Positions 34,453 to 42,880 are shown, counted from the stretch's first letter. The stretch: DNA of 64,000 nt from an uncultured Bacteroidia bacterium (GCA_902799345.1 CADBZW010000009.1:1-64000), one strand, 5' to 3'. Notes: generated by a model not told the origin, from the letters alone. Program-made: numbers and translations.

Positions 34453-35574
34453 TTATGGTTTATAGTATCCTTTATACCACTCCGCAAACTTCCGCAACCC
34501 CTCTCTCAAGGTTATCTTCGGCACAAATCCAAAATCGCGCTCCAAAGCGGTTGCATCGGCATAGGTAGTCGGCACATCGCCAGGCTGCATGGGCACCAAC
34601 TGTTTGTGGGCCTCAAAGTCGTAGTCCTTGGGTAGCACACCCGCACGGACAAGTTCCTCCTGCAAGGTCTGCACGAAATCCAACAGGTTCTCGGGCTGGC
34701 CTCCACCGATGTTGTATATTTTATAAGGTGGTATGGGCAGACCATCCTCACCCGTTTTGCGTTCAGGAGCCTTGGCCATCACTCGTACGATGCCTTCCAC
34801 GATGTCGTCAACGTAAGTGAAATCGCGGCGACAGTTGCCGTAGTTGTATATCTGAATGGTCTCGCCTTTCAGGAGTTTGTTGGTGAAACCGAAATACGCC
34901 ATGTCGGGACGACCGGCAGGGCCGTAGACGGTGAAGAAACGCAAACCCGTGGTAGGGATGTCATACAGCTTGCTGTAGCAATGGGCGAAGAGTTCATTGC
35001 TCTTCTTGGTGGCGGCATAGAGGCTCACGGGGTGGTCCACGTTGTCGTCGGTGCTGAAAGGCACCTTGGTGTTGCCGCCGTAGACGCTGCTTGAACTGGC
35101 ATAGACGAGGTGTTGGACACCTTTGTAGGCATGAGATTGCGGGTCTTCGCCCGCAATGACATCTTTGGAGTGACGACAGGCTTCAAGGATGTTATAGAAA
35201 CCGATGATGTTGCTCTCAATGTAAGCATCAGGATTCTCGATGCTATAACGCACTCCCGCTTGGGCGGCGAGGTTGACTACGATGTCGAATTTGTTATCGG
35301 AGAAGAGTCGGTTCACCAGTTCCTTGTCGGCAATACTACCTTTCACGAACCCGTAATGGAGATTGCGGGTCGAGCCCGCAATGACGGCTTCGTAAAGGGT
35401 ATCAAGTTCTTTCAAACGGTATTCCTTGAGGGAGACGTCGTAGTAGCTGTTGAGGTTGTCGAGACCGATGATGGTGCCTTCGGTCATCTCATCGAGGAGA
35501 CGCTTGACGAGGTTGGCCCCGATGAAGCCGGCTGAGCCGGTGATGAGGATGGATTTATGGGTGAGGGCGGACAT
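34453..35574 (-). CDS. NAD-dependent epimerase, UDP-glucuronate 4-epimerase-like
   Basis: This 373-residue extended SDR has the cofactor loop ITGSAGFIGANLVKRLL, the catalytic Tyr and Lys in SLYAATKKS, and RFFTVYGPAGRPDMA, typical of GAE/LpsL-type enzymes that interconvert UDP-glucuronate and UDP-galacturonate. Two palindromes are read through inside the gene: residues EAVIAGSTRNLHY (DNA 35362-35382) and DVIAGEDPQSHAY (DNA 35137-35158). Both look like extra residues compared with typical family members. A 3' copy fragment lies at 31.9-32.1 kb. It probably feeds galacturonate to the polymer after Ugd. Confidence 0.92.
   Translation of the reverse strand: MSALTHKSILITGSAGFIGANLVKRLLDEMTEGTIIGLDNLNSYYDVSLKEYRLKELDTLYEAVIAGSTRNLHYGFVKGSIADKELVNRLFSDNKFDIVVNLAAQAGVRYSIENPDAYIESNIIGFYNILEACRHSKDVIAGEDPQSHAYKGVQHLVYASSSSVYGGNTKVPFSTDDNVDHPVSLYAATKKSNELFAHCYSKLYDIPTTGLRFFTVYGPAGRPDMAYFGFTNKLLKGETIQIYNYGNCRRDFTYVDDIVEGIVRVMAKAPERKTGEDGLPIPPYKIYNIGGGQPENLLDFVQTLQEELVRAGVLPKDYDFEAHKQLVPMQPGDVPTTYADATALERDFGFVPKITLREGLRKFAEWYKGYYKP
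35137..35158. repeat. In-gene palindrome, copy 1
   Basis: ATTGCGGG and CCCGCAAT form a perfect 8-base-pair stem with loop TCTTCG. It lies inside the epimerase gene and is translated in frame as VIAGEDPQ. Confidence 0.85.
35362..35382. repeat. In-gene palindrome, copy 2
   Basis: This has the same 8-base stem (ATTGCGGG/CCCGCAAT) with loop TCGAG, again inside the epimerase gene, translated as VIAGSTRN. Confidence 0.85.
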
Positions 35575-35580
35575 TGAGGG

Positions 35581-35735
35581 AGAATTGAGAATTAACTACG
35601 TTGAATCTTCGATTTGACAATTGAGAATTGACAATTGAGAAATGCGAAGCATTCGACGAAGTCAATTGACAATTTAAAGTTTAGAGTTGAGTGTTTAGAG
35701 TTTAGAGGCAGTGGTTAGTTGAGAGTTGATAGTAT
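35581..35735. repeat. Intergenic AATTGACAATTGAG repeats and GTTTAGAG repeats
   Basis: This stretch holds tandem degenerate units of AATTGAGAATTGACAATTG. A segment at about 35612-35675 (including GAAATGCGAAGCATTCGAC) is nearly identical to 40110-40172. It is followed by GTTTAGAGTTTAGAGGCAG-type units. No gene is seen between 35575 and 35806. Confidence 0.8.
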
Positions 35736-35806
35736 TTGGGCGGTATGGAGCGCGGCGAAGGCACGCTATTATCTGTGAGATCTGTGAAATCTTTGTGAAA
35801 TTACAA

Positions 35807-36733
35807 CTATTGATTCCTTTGCAGGTGCGTCAACGTATCGGACGTGATTTCCGATTTGTATTCGTCGATGACCTTCAGCAGGTACTGCCCGTACTGGTTC
35901 TTCAGCATGGGCTGCGCCAACTCGCGCATCTTCTCTTCGGTAATCCAGCCGTTGCGGTAGGCGATGCCTTCCAAGCAGGCTATCTTCAGGCCTTGGCGTT
36001 TCTCGATGACCTCCACGAAGGTCGAAGCCTCACTCAGGCTGTCGTGCGTCCCCGTATCGAGCCAGGCGAAGCCACGGCCGAAGACCTGCACCTTCAGCTC
36101 GCCGTCATTCAGGAACTCTTGGTTCACCGTGGTGATTTCAAGCTCACCTCTTGCCGAGGGCTTGATATGCTTGGCCACATCAACGACCTTGTTGGGATAG
36201 AAATACAGTCCCACCACGGCGTAGTTGCTCTTGGGTTGCTTGGGCTTCTCCTCGATGCTGAGGCAGTTGCCTTGCTTGTCAAACTCGGCCACGCCATAAC
36301 GCTCGGGGTCGCTGACCCAATAGCCGAACACGGTGGCTTTCTTGTTTTCCTCGGCATCCTTGACGGCATTTCTGAGGAGGCTTGTAAAGCCACTGCCGTA
36401 GAAGATGTTGTCACCCAACACAAGGCAGGCGCAGTCGTCGCCGATGAACTTCTCGCCGATGATGAAGGCCTGGGCCAGACCATCGGGCGAGGGCTGCTCG
36501 GCATATTCGAAGTGGACGCCATAGTCGCTTCCGTCGCCCAGCAGGCGCTGGAAGCCCGGCAGGTCGTAAGGCGTGCTGATGATCAATATATCCCTGATGC
36601 CCGCGAGCATCAAAGCCGAGATGGGGTAATACACCATCGGCTTGTCGTAGATGGGTAATAACTGTTTGCTAACACCCTTGGTGATGGGGTATAATCTTGT
36701 GCCGGAGCCTCCGGCGAGGACGATTCCTTTCAT
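35807..36733 (-). CDS. rfbA: Glucose-1-phosphate thymidylyltransferase
   Basis: This 308-residue RfbA/RmlA makes dTDP-glucose from glucose-1-phosphate and dTTP. The start [20 protein letters not shown] is the nucleotide-binding motif, followed by [15 protein letters not shown] and later [18 protein letters not shown]. The ATG at 36731-36733 is certain; the frame upstream only reads through AATTGAGAATTG repeats. It pairs with rfbB at 48-49 kb to give dTDP-4-keto-6-deoxyglucose, a precursor for dTDP-rhamnose, Qui3N/4N or fucosamine-type sugars. No rfbC or rfbD is in the window. Confidence 0.96.
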   Translation of the reverse strand: MKGIVLAGGSGTRLYPITKGVSKQLLPIYDKPMVYYPISALMLAGIRDILIISTPYDLPGFQRLLGDGSDYGVHFEYAEQPSPDGLAQAFIIGEKFIGDDCACLVLGDNIFYGSGFTSLLRNAVKDAEENKKATVFGYWVSDPERYGVAEFDKQGNCLSIEEKPKQPKSNYAVVGLYFYPNKVVDVAKHIKPSARGELEITTVNQEFLNDGELKVQVFGRGFAWLDTGTHDSLSEASTFVEVIEKRQGLKIACLEGIAYRNGWITEEKMRELAQPMLKNQYGQYLLKVIDEYKSEITSDTLTHLQRNQ

Positions 36734-36734
36734 A

Positions 36735-36818
36735 ATTGAGAATTGATAATTGAGAATTGACAATTGAGAATTATAGTGTAGAGTTGAGAGTTGATGGCAG
36801 TAGTTCAGAGTTGAGAGT
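36735..36818. repeat. AATTGAGAATTG and GAGTTGAGAG repeats
   Basis: These are short degenerate repeats of both types between rfbA and a small open frame, for example TTGAGAATTGATAATTGAG followed by GAGTTGAGAGTTGATGGC. Confidence 0.7.
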
Positions 36819-36932
36819 TTATCGACTTGTGGGCATGTCACCTGACCAACCATGGCCAAGGTCCCAGTGCTCATCGAAGGATTTCATGTCCTCCATTTGA
36901 GCTTGGTGTTCGTCTTCGTTTAGTTGAGTCAT
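36819..36932 (-). CDS. Small acidic 37-residue protein (hypothetical)
   Basis: The ATG at 36930-36932 opens a 37-codon frame, beginning [20 protein letters not shown] and continuing [17 protein letters not shown] with TAA at 36819-36821. It is acidic, with a helical start and a His/Trp/Gly-rich end. Codon choice resembles real genes of the window, and it is bounded by non-coding repeats. It lies 30 bases after the PIG-L-type gene. Function is unknown; it may also be a gene remnant. Confidence 0.5.
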   Translation of the reverse strand: MTQLNEDEHQAQMEDMKSFDEHWDLGHGWSGDMPTSR

Positions 36933-36962
36933 TGTTTTTATTTTTCTGATGATACATCTCGT

Positions 36963-38327
36963 TTACATCGTCTCAGACAAAAACTCCTTCACGGTCATCT
37001 CCTTCAGGAACAGCAGGCCATGCGTGGCGCGGACCAAGGGATGGGCGTTCTCGTAGAAGAAGTCCTTTCCGAGGATGAGTTGTATGTCTTTGTACTGCTT
37101 CGCCCAGATCTGCTCCGCCAGCTCGCTGAAGGGACCGTCGAAGTCGGGATTGGGAAACTCCGCCTTGACTTGGGTCAGGTAGCTGTCCTTGAAAGCCTTC
37201 TCGAACACTGCCATGGTGTTGAGCGACACGGGCACGTACACATTGGCTTGAGCAGGATGATAGGTCGACCAAACGTTACGGTAACCGAAGATGCGCAACT
37301 TGCTCAGGTCTTCCTCCTCGTTCCACAGCCTGACGGCCTCGGCGATGGTTTTCATCACCTTGTAATGGGTCTTGGGCGCCAAGCCTACCGAGTCCATGGC
37401 CACGGTGATGACGGTGGGATGGATGGCACGGAGCTGGGTGAGGATGGGTTCTACATCGCGTTGGCGGTTGGGAATCCATGCCGTAGGAGATTGCGGGTCT
37501 TCGCCCGCAATGACACCCGAAGAAGAAATGACACCCGAAGAAGAATCATTATACAAACCTAACCGCAGATGATGGATGTGGTCCAAGGCGGTGCCGGCGT
37601 AGGCCCAGACGAGTTCTTCCTCAAACTCACGGACCTCTCCCTTGAGTTTCTGTATCTCGGGGCTGTTGGGCAGACCTTTCTGTAAAGACTCTATCTCTAT
37701 TTCAAGGCGCTGCTCAAGCTCTGCCACGCTCTTCAGGTGCCACAGGCCCACGGTGTCGCGCAGGATGCGGTGGCAGAAGCCGCGCCGCATCTCATGAGGG
37801 TTCTTGCAAGCCACGTTGTCGAGATAGTGATGGATGTCCTTCTCCTGCTTGAAACGGTAGCCTTGCTCGAAGAAGTCGGGGTAGTTGACCATCTGGATGA
37901 GACCACGGCGTAACAGACTCAAGGTGTCAAACAGGGCTTCCAGCAGGAACTCGTCGGTGACCGAGTGGAAGCCCGAGGTCATGATGGCGAAATGCACCTG
38001 GTTATGGGGCGAGCGCAGCTGCCTCATGATAAAGGGCATGATGCCCAACATGATGTCGTCGTGATGTGGCCCGGTGTGGTAGATGACTTCGTTGTCGATA
38101 GGCTTCACGCCGCGCCAGAGCTTGGCTTCCACGTCGGCGATGACCTCTTGAACACGTTCCAGACTCAGGTCCGGGATCTTTGCACAACGCGGGTCGTTTT
38201 TCAAGTCGTCAAGCGTCAGCTTATGGGCATAGTGGTCGAGTATCTTACAGAGGCCCAACACGGCGCGTTCGGTCTTCTCGAAGGTCCAATCGCCTTCAAA
38301 TATCGAGGGGTCGGTTTTGTCGAACAT
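36963..38327 (-). CDS. PIG-L/LmbE-family deacetylase-like protein
   Basis: This 454-residue protein has the zinc-binding motif in YHTGPHHDDIMLGIMPFI at about 83-100 and a distant C-terminal part (GYRNVWSTYHPAQANVYVPV) resembling the LmbE half of the NagB-LmbE proteins of Bacteroidota. The N-terminal NagB half is absent, but a separate nagB gene lies at 44.9-45.7 kb. The family removes N-acetyl groups from glucosamine-type sugars. An insertion of repeats encodes NDSSSGVISSSGVIAGEDPQ around residues 263-282, with a duplicated SSSGVI unit. The insertion may be tolerated in a surface loop. Confidence 0.85.
   Translation of the reverse strand: MFDKTDPSIFEGDWTFEKTERAVLGLCKILDHYAHKLTLDDLKNDPRCAKIPDLSLERVQEVIADVEAKLWRGVKPIDNEVIYHTGPHHDDIMLGIMPFIMRQLRSPHNQVHFAIMTSGFHSVTDEFLLEALFDTLSLLRRGLIQMVNYPDFFEQGYRFKQEKDIHHYLDNVACKNPHEMRRGFCHRILRDTVGLWHLKSVAELEQRLEIEIESLQKGLPNSPEIQKLKGEVREFEEELVWAYAGTALDHIHHLRLGLYNDSSSGVISSSGVIAGEDPQSPTAWIPNRQRDVEPILTQLRAIHPTVITVAMDSVGLAPKTHYKVMKTIAEAVRLWNEEEDLSKLRIFGYRNVWSTYHPAQANVYVPVSLNTMAVFEKAFKDSYLTQVKAEFPNPDFDGPFSELAEQIWAKQYKDIQLILGKDFFYENAHPLVRATHGLLFLKEMTVKEFLSETM
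37490..37511. repeat. In-gene palindrome, copy 3, with adjacent 18-base tandem duplication
   Basis: ATTGCGGG/CCCGCAAT with loop TCTTCG is the same sequence as copy 1, inside the PIG-L-type gene and translated in frame as VIAGEDPQ. Directly after it (37512-37548) the unit GACACCCGAAGAAGAAAT is present twice. Confidence 0.85.
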
Positions 38328-38328
38328 A

Positions 38329-39411
38329 TTACTTAGTCAAAATCTCTACAATACGGTTTGCCGTCTTGCCGTCCCACAGCTGTGGGATGCCGCCTTTCTT
38401 CCAATTACCGGCAAACAAAATATCCAATGCGGGCTTGATGGCGTCGGGGTTGGTGCCTATCAGCTCGTTGGTGCCAATGGTACAGGTCTCAGGACGTTCG
38501 GTGTTGTCACGCAAGGTGATGCAGGGAATGCCCATCACCGTGGTTTCTTCCGTGATGCCGCCCGAGTCGGTGATGACCGCCTTGCAGTGCTTCACCATAT
38601 AGTTGAACTCGAGATAGCCCATAGGCTCCACGATGTGCAAGTTGGGTGCTTCGATTCCCAAATCACTGAATATCTTCGCCGTGCGGGGATGTATCGGGAA
38701 GACGACCGGAAGGCCATGGACGTTGTTAAGGATTTCACCCATCGTCTTCTTCAGCTTGCTCCCCTCGTCCACGTTGGCGGGACGATGCATCGTAAGCATG
38801 AGGTATCCTTTCTCTTTCAGGCCCAGCTGGTCAAACACTTCGGGTTGGCGCAGCCGCTCCATGTTGGCCAACAAGGTGTCGATCATCACGTTGCCGACGA
38901 AATGGATTTGTTCGGGTTTGGCTCCCAGGTTCCGGAGGTTGTCGTTAGCCACCTCTGAGGTGGTGAAATACAAGTCGGCCAGGGCGTCCGTCACCATGCG
39001 GTTGATCTCTTCGGGCATGGTCAGGTCCCAGCTGCGTATGCCCGCCTCGATATGGGCGACCTTGGTACACAGCTTCTTGGCCACGATGGAACAGGCCATG
39101 GTCGAGGTGACGTCGCCCACCACGATGACCAGATCGGTCGGGTGCTCCATCAAGTCCTTCTCAAAAGCCACCATGATGCCCGCGGTCTGCTCGGCCTGAG
39201 TGCCGCCACCCACGCCCAGATTGATGTCGGGCTTGGGGATGTTGAGTTCCTCGAAGAAGGTCTCGCTCATGTTCTTGTCATAATGCTGACCTGTATGCAC
39301 CAGCCTGTAGCTGATGTCCTTGCCTTCCTTTTGGGCATCTTGAATGGCGTGAATCAGCGGTGCAATCTTCATGAAATTAGGACGTGCGCCAGCGATGATG
39401 GTTACTTTCAT
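38329..39411 (-). CDS. wecB: UDP-N-acetylglucosamine 2-epimerase (non-hydrolysing)
   Basis: This 360-residue enzyme makes UDP-ManNAc from UDP-GlcNAc (or the equivalent uronic acid). It starts MKVTIIAGARPNFMKIAPLI, has VHTGQHYDKNMSETFFEEL, VVGDVTSTMACSIVAKKL, HIEAGIRSWD and MPEEINRM, DSGGITEETTVMGIPCITLR and a terminal UDP-binding region. The ATG at 39409-39411 is chosen; an eight-codon extension is not needed. Its stop lies one base from the PIG-L gene start. With the oxidoreductase at 43-44 kb and Ugd it suggests ManNAc- or diamino-uronate-type sugars. Confidence 0.95.
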   Translation of the reverse strand: MKVTIIAGARPNFMKIAPLIHAIQDAQKEGKDISYRLVHTGQHYDKNMSETFFEELNIPKPDINLGVGGGTQAEQTAGIMVAFEKDLMEHPTDLVIVVGDVTSTMACSIVAKKLCTKVAHIEAGIRSWDLTMPEEINRMVTDALADLYFTTSEVANDNLRNLGAKPEQIHFVGNVMIDTLLANMERLRQPEVFDQLGLKEKGYLMLTMHRPANVDEGSKLKKTMGEILNNVHGLPVVFPIHPRTAKIFSDLGIEAPNLHIVEPMGYLEFNYMVKHCKAVITDSGGITEETTVMGIPCITLRDNTERPETCTIGTNELIGTNPDAIKPALDILFAGNWKKGGIPQLWDGKTANRIVEILTK

Positions 39412-39479
39412 AGGAAATCTATTTTTTCTTTCCACGTATCTTGATACTTGCGATACCTATATTATATAATAAGATAAAA

Positions 39480-40076
39480 TCAAATTGAAGGTTGTACGTT
39501 GGTTTCTTCTTCCATCATCTTACGCCACTTGAAGTAGCCGAAGATGGCGATGATGACATACAAGCCATAGAGACTCGCCTTGAAGGGGATGTCCTTGTAA
39601 AAGTACAGCCCACAGGTGACCACATCCACCACAATCCATACGAACCATTGCTCCAGGTATTTCCTGGCCAAGGCCCAGATGCCCACGATGCTCAAGGCGG
39701 TGGTGAAGGCGTCGAGGACGGGGACGGTGCTGTTGGTAAAACGCGACAGCAGGAAGTAAATGGCGGCCCAGATCAAGGCAGCGAGGCCGAGCCAGACGAA
39801 GGCCATCTTCCGTGGCATGTGGCGTATGGGCAGCTCGGCGGATTTTTGCTTGTGACGCATCCAGGCGACGAAGCCGTAGACCGTCATGGCGAGGTAGTAG
39901 AACTCCATGCCGCAGTCGGCGTAAAGGCCTTTCTGGTAGTAAAGCACGATGCCGAGGCTCTGCATCACGAAGCCCACGACCCACATCCAGACGCTGGCCT
40001 TGTACTCCAAGAGGATGTAAGCCAAGCCGAGGGCGGTGGTCAGTATGTCGAGCCAATGGTTTAGTAGGAACTCCAT
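39480..40076 (-). CDS. pnuC: Nicotinamide riboside transporter PnuC-like
   Basis: This 198-residue protein has seven hydrophobic helices and the PnuC hallmarks: NHWLDILTTALGLAYILLEY, VVGFVMQSLGIVLYYQKGLY, FYYLAMTVYGFVAWMRHK and WIVVDVVTCGLYFYKDIPFK. It transports a vitamin such as nicotinamide riboside; thiamine or riboflavin relatives exist. The ATG at 40074-40076 is used because the upstream frame only translates AATTGACAATTG repeats. No NadR or thiamine kinase gene is adjacent. Placement among sugar genes looks incidental. Confidence 0.9.
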   Translation of the reverse strand: MEFLLNHWLDILTTALGLAYILLEYKASVWMWVVGFVMQSLGIVLYYQKGLYADCGMEFYYLAMTVYGFVAWMRHKQKSAELPIRHMPRKMAFVWLGLAALIWAAIYFLLSRFTNSTVPVLDAFTTALSIVGIWALARKYLEQWFVWIVVDVVTCGLYFYKDIPFKASLYGLYVIIAIFGYFKWRKMMEEETNVQPSI

Positions 40077-40082
40077 TAAAAA

Positions 40083-40172
40083 AGAATTGAAAATTGACAA
40101 TTGAGAATTGACAATTGAGAATTGACAATTGAGAAATGCGAAGCATTCGACGGAGTCAATTGACAATTGAGA
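40083..40172. repeat. AATTGACAATTGAG repeat block
   Basis: This block holds five or more tandem degenerate copies of AATTGACAATTGAG. The segment 40110-40172 including GAGAAATGCGAAGCATTCGA nearly repeats 35612-35675. It lies directly downstream of a four-helix-bundle gene. Confidence 0.85.
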
Positions 40173-40173
40173 A

Positions 40174-40521
40174 TTATTGGTCTTTTAGGGTTTTGATGAT
40201 GGAGGTGAGTATTTTTATGATTTCGTTGCAATCGTTTGCAAGAGAGTTATAGAGAACATCATCTATATAGTCGGTGGCATGAAGAAGGTCAAGCCAATAA
40301 TCGGTTTCATCTGCTTCTTTTAATGCTATGCATAGCTTGCTGAGAAAATCGTTTCGAGATTGTGCGTTCTTGCTTTCACGTGTGTTAGCTCCTATACTTG
40401 TTCCACAGCGAAGTAACTGTTTCGACAGGACATACTCATGTTGCTCTTCAATCAAGAACTTATAACAATTGATAATTTTTATTGCAAAAGCCCTGGTTTT
40501 GTCTTGTATCGCATTACTCAT
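40174..40521 (-). CDS. Four-helix-bundle protein (S23/Avd-like), copy 1
   Basis: In this 115-residue all-helical protein the motif order KTRAFAIKIINCYKFLIE, EYVLSKQLLRCGTSIGANTR, ESKNAQSRNDFLSKLCIALK and EADETDYWLDLL is that of TIGR02436 four-helix-bundle proteins, known from 23S rRNA intervening sequences and related to Avd of diversity-generating retroelements. The function of stand-alone members is unknown; basic surfaces suggest nucleic-acid binding. It is bounded on both sides by AATTGAGAATTG-type repeats. Two more members lie at 42.9 and 44.4 kb. Confidence 0.9.
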   Translation of the reverse strand: MSNAIQDKTRAFAIKIINCYKFLIEEQHEYVLSKQLLRCGTSIGANTRESKNAQSRNDFLSKLCIALKEADETDYWLDLLHATDYIDDVLYNSLANDCNEIIKILTSIIKTLKDQ

Positions 40522-40660
40522 GTTTGTTCAATTGAAAATTGAAAATTGAGAATTGAGAATTATTGAGTTGACAATGAAAATTGAAAGATTGAAGGTTAAA
40601 ACTTTTTCTGCCTCCGAACCCTAATTATCAATTATCAATTGTCAATTATCCATTACTGAA
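40522..40660. repeat. AATTGAAAATTGAG repeat block, other side of four-helix gene 1
   Basis: Tandem AATTGAAAATTGAGAATTG units at 40530-40565 are followed by the opposite orientation, ATTATCAATTATCAATTGTC, at 40623-40652. With 40083-40172 they enclose the four-helix-bundle gene. Confidence 0.75.
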
Positions 40661-40669
40661 AGTTTTTAG

Positions 40670-41104
40670 CTAGAGTAACAGTATCGCCGCCAACACCCAT
40701 TTCGTCGGCTCAAAATCAAAATAATACACTGCCTGTCCCCAGCGGTCCTTTTGCTTCAGGACGTTGCCGTCGAGGTAATACAGCGGCGTGCCCCAGCGGT
40801 CCTTCTGCCGGATGGTGTTGCCGTCGAAATAGAGCAGAGCGTCGCCCCAGCGGTCTTTCATCTTCACGGTATTCTCTTCGATATAGAATAACTTGGCGCC
40901 CCAGCGGTCTTTTTGATGGACGGTTTGTTTCTCTGCATCATACCACACCAACTTGTCGCCCCAACGGTCCTTTTGCTTGATGGTGTTGTCTTCGACGTAG
41001 AAGAGCTTTGCTCCCCAACGGTCTTTTTGGTAGATGGTTTGGGCGGAGGATATCATGGCTATAAACAGGCTAATACACAAAAGAAGGAGGGCTTTTTTTA
41101 GCAT
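40670..41104 (-). CDS. Exported KDRWG-repeat protein
   Basis: This 144-residue protein has a signal peptide (MLKKALLLLCISLFIAMISS, then AQT) and then six tandem repeats of 18-20 residues with the pattern QKDRWGxxLxYxDxNT[IV], for example QKDRWGAKLFYVEDNTI, MKDRWGDALLYFDGNTV-like and QKDRWGTPLYYLDGNVL. It ends with a short hydrophobic stretch (WVLAAILLL). Each repeat would form a strand pair, so a small beta-repeat fold outside the cytoplasm is likely. I know no described family with this motif. The ATG at 41104 is chosen because it starts the signal peptide. Confidence 0.85.
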   Translation of the reverse strand: MLKKALLLLCISLFIAMISSAQTIYQKDRWGAKLFYVEDNTIKQKDRWGDKLVWYDAEKQTVHQKDRWGAKLFYIEENTVKMKDRWGDALLYFDGNTIRQKDRWGTPLYYLDGNVLKQKDRWGQAVYYFDFEPTKWVLAAILLL

Positions 41105-41429
41105 TGTAGTTTGTGTTGGGTTGTTGCAGGTTTTTGAAGGCATGTCATACCGAGGCGAAGCCGAGTGTATCTATGGCTTCAAAAACCGTCACATAAAGGA
41201 TTTTACTTCTTTGAAACGCCTCCCATAGATACGCTCCCTATCGGTCGGTATGACATGGGAGGCTGTTGGCTCAGGTTTTTGAAGACATGTCATACCGAGG
41301 CGAAGCCGAGTGTATCTATGGCTTCAAAAACCGTCACATAAAGGTTTTTACTTCTTTGAACCGCCTCCCATAGATACGCTCCCTCCTTCGTCGGTCGGTA
41401 TGACATGGGAGGCTGTCTTTACCTTAATA
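41105..41429. repeat. Two tandem copies of a 140-base palindromic element
   Basis: Units at about 41129-41273 and 41274-41417 are nearly identical. Each has arms ATGTCATACCGAGGCGAAGC and GTCGGTATGACATGGGAGGC, and internal arms GTGTATCTATGGCTTCAAA and CCTCCCATAGATACGCTCCC, so the whole unit can fold into a long hairpin. No open frame is present. A diverged copy lies at 50302-50451 and a shorter one at 48060-48125. Confidence 0.85.
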
Positions 41430-42785
41430 TCAATCCCTCTTAAAAATATCTCTCGTATAGACCTTCTCCCTCACGTCATCAAGGACGCTGTCATACCGGT
41501 TGGCGATGATGGCCTGACTCATGGCCTTGAACTTCGCCATGTCGTTGACGACGAGGCTGCCGAAGAACGTCGTGCCGTCGGGCAGCGTCGGCTCATAGAT
41601 GATGACCTCGGCGCCCTTGGCCTTGATGCGTTTCATCACGCCTTGGATGCTGCTCTGGCGGAAGTTGTCGCTGTTCGACTTCATCGTCAGGCGGTACACA
41701 CCGATGACGCAATGATGCTCGTTGGCGGCATTGTATTGTCCTTGGTCATAGTAGTCGTAATACCCTGCTTTTTTCAGCACTTGGTCGGCGATGAAGTCCT
41801 TGCGGGTGCGGTTGCTCTCCACGATAGCACGGATGAGGTCCTCGGGGACGTCCTCGTAGTTGGCAAGGAGCTGCTTGGTGTCCTTGGGCAGACAGTAGCC
41901 GCCATAGCCAAACGACGGGTTGTTGTAGTGAGAGCCGATGCGTGGGTCGAGGCAGATACCGTCGATGATGGCTTGTGTGTCGAGGCCTTTTACCTCAGCG
42001 TAGGTGTCCAGCTCGTTGAAGTAGCTCACGCGCAAGGCGAGGTAGGTGTTGGCGAAGAGCTTCACCGCCTCGGCTTCTTTATTTCCCATGAAAAGGACGG
42101 GGATGTCCTTTTCGAATTGAGAATTGATAATTGACAATTGACAATTATTTGAGGCGTCTTGGGAGGGGCCGATAGCACCTTCAACGAGGAGATGGGCGAA
42201 GACTTTGGCCTTGGCTTCAAGGTCGACGCTGACCATCTTCATGATGGCCTCGTTCTCTTCGTCGTAGCCTTCGATGCGCTTGGGATACCCCACGATGATG
42301 CGGCTGGGATAGAGGTTGTCGTAGAGGGCTTTGCTCTCGCGCAGGAACTCGGGCGAGAACAGCAGGTTGAACTTCTTGACGCCCTTGGCGGCATACTTCA
42401 CATAGAGGCTGCGGGTGTAGCCCACGGGGACGGTGCTCTTGATGACCATCACCGCGTCGGGGTTGACGCTGAGGACCAGGTCGATGACCTCCTCCACATG
42501 GCTCGTGTCGAAGAAGTTCTTCTGCGGGTCGTAGTTGGTGGGGGCGGCGATGACGACGAACTCGGCGTCTTTATATGCCGCAGCACCGTCGAGGGTGGCC
42601 GTGAGGTCAAGGTCCTTCTCTGCAAGGTATTTCTCTATATATTCATCCTGGATGGGCGACTTCTTCTGGTTGATGAGGTCGACCTTCTCGGGGATGACGT
42701 CCACTGCGGTGACATGGTTGTGTTGCGCCAACAAGGTGGCGATGCTCAGGCCTACGTAGCCTGTGCCTGCTACTGCGATGTTCAT
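41430..42785 (-). CDS. ugd: UDP-glucose 6-dehydrogenase with in-frame repeat insertion
   Basis: This 451-residue enzyme oxidises UDP-glucose to UDP-glucuronate with NAD. It has the Rossmann loop [30 protein letters not shown] with [27 protein letters not shown], the catalytic Cys in [15 protein letters not shown] and the UDP domain with [13 protein letters not shown]. Around residue 213-224 the sequence [13 protein letters not shown] is inserted; its DNA (42114-42149) is an AATTGATAATTGACAATTG repeat, identical in type to the intergenic repeats. The frame is kept, so the protein is probably still made. It feeds the epimerase at 34-35 kb. Confidence 0.93.
   Translation of the reverse strand: MNIAVAGTGYVGLSIATLLAQHNHVTAVDVIPEKVDLINQKKSPIQDEYIEKYLAEKDLDLTATLDGAAAYKDAEFVVIAAPTNYDPQKNFFDTSHVEEVIDLVLSVNPDAVMVIKSTVPVGYTRSLYVKYAAKGVKKFNLLFSPEFLRESKALYDNLYPSRIIVGYPKRIEGYDEENEAIMKMVSVDLEAKAKVFAHLLVEGAIGPSQDASNNCQLSIINSQFEKDIPVLFMGNKEAEAVKLFANTYLALRVSYFNELDTYAEVKGLDTQAIIDGICLDPRIGSHYNNPSFGYGGYCLPKDTKQLLANYEDVPEDLIRAIVESNRTRKDFIADQVLKKAGYYDYYDQGQYNAANEHHCVIGVYRLTMKSNSDNFRQSSIQGVMKRIKAKGAEVIIYEPTLPDGTTFFGSLVVNDMAKFKAMSQAIIANRYDSVLDDVREKVYTRDIFKRD
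42114..42149. repeat. AATTGACAATTG repeat inside ugd
   Basis: GAATTGAGAATTGATAATTG followed by ACAATTGACAATTATT lies inside the ugd coding frame and is translated as [13 protein letters not shown]. Confidence 0.85.
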
Positions 42786-42793
42786 ATTTTTTC

Positions 42794-42880
42794 GGTTTAG
42801 AGTTGAGAGTTTAGAGTTGAGAGTCAGTTGAAAGTGTATAGTTGAGAGTTGAGAGTGTAGGGTTGAAGGTTGAAACAGGA
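42794..42880. repeat. GAGTTGAGAGTTTAGAG repeat block
   Basis: Tandem degenerate GTTTAGAGTTGAGAG units sit directly downstream of four-helix-bundle gene 2. The complementary orientation occurs at 43296-43353 on its other side. Confidence 0.8.

Noticed and set aside
36734..36874. An N-terminal extension of RfbA of 47 residues
   Set aside because: The extension is a translation of AATTGAGAATTG and GAGTTGAGAG repeats; the family start MKGIVLAGG lies at 36733.
40077..40166. An N-terminal extension of PnuC
   Set aside because: It only translates repeat DNA ([16 protein letters not shown]); the first membrane helix begins just after the ATG at 40076.
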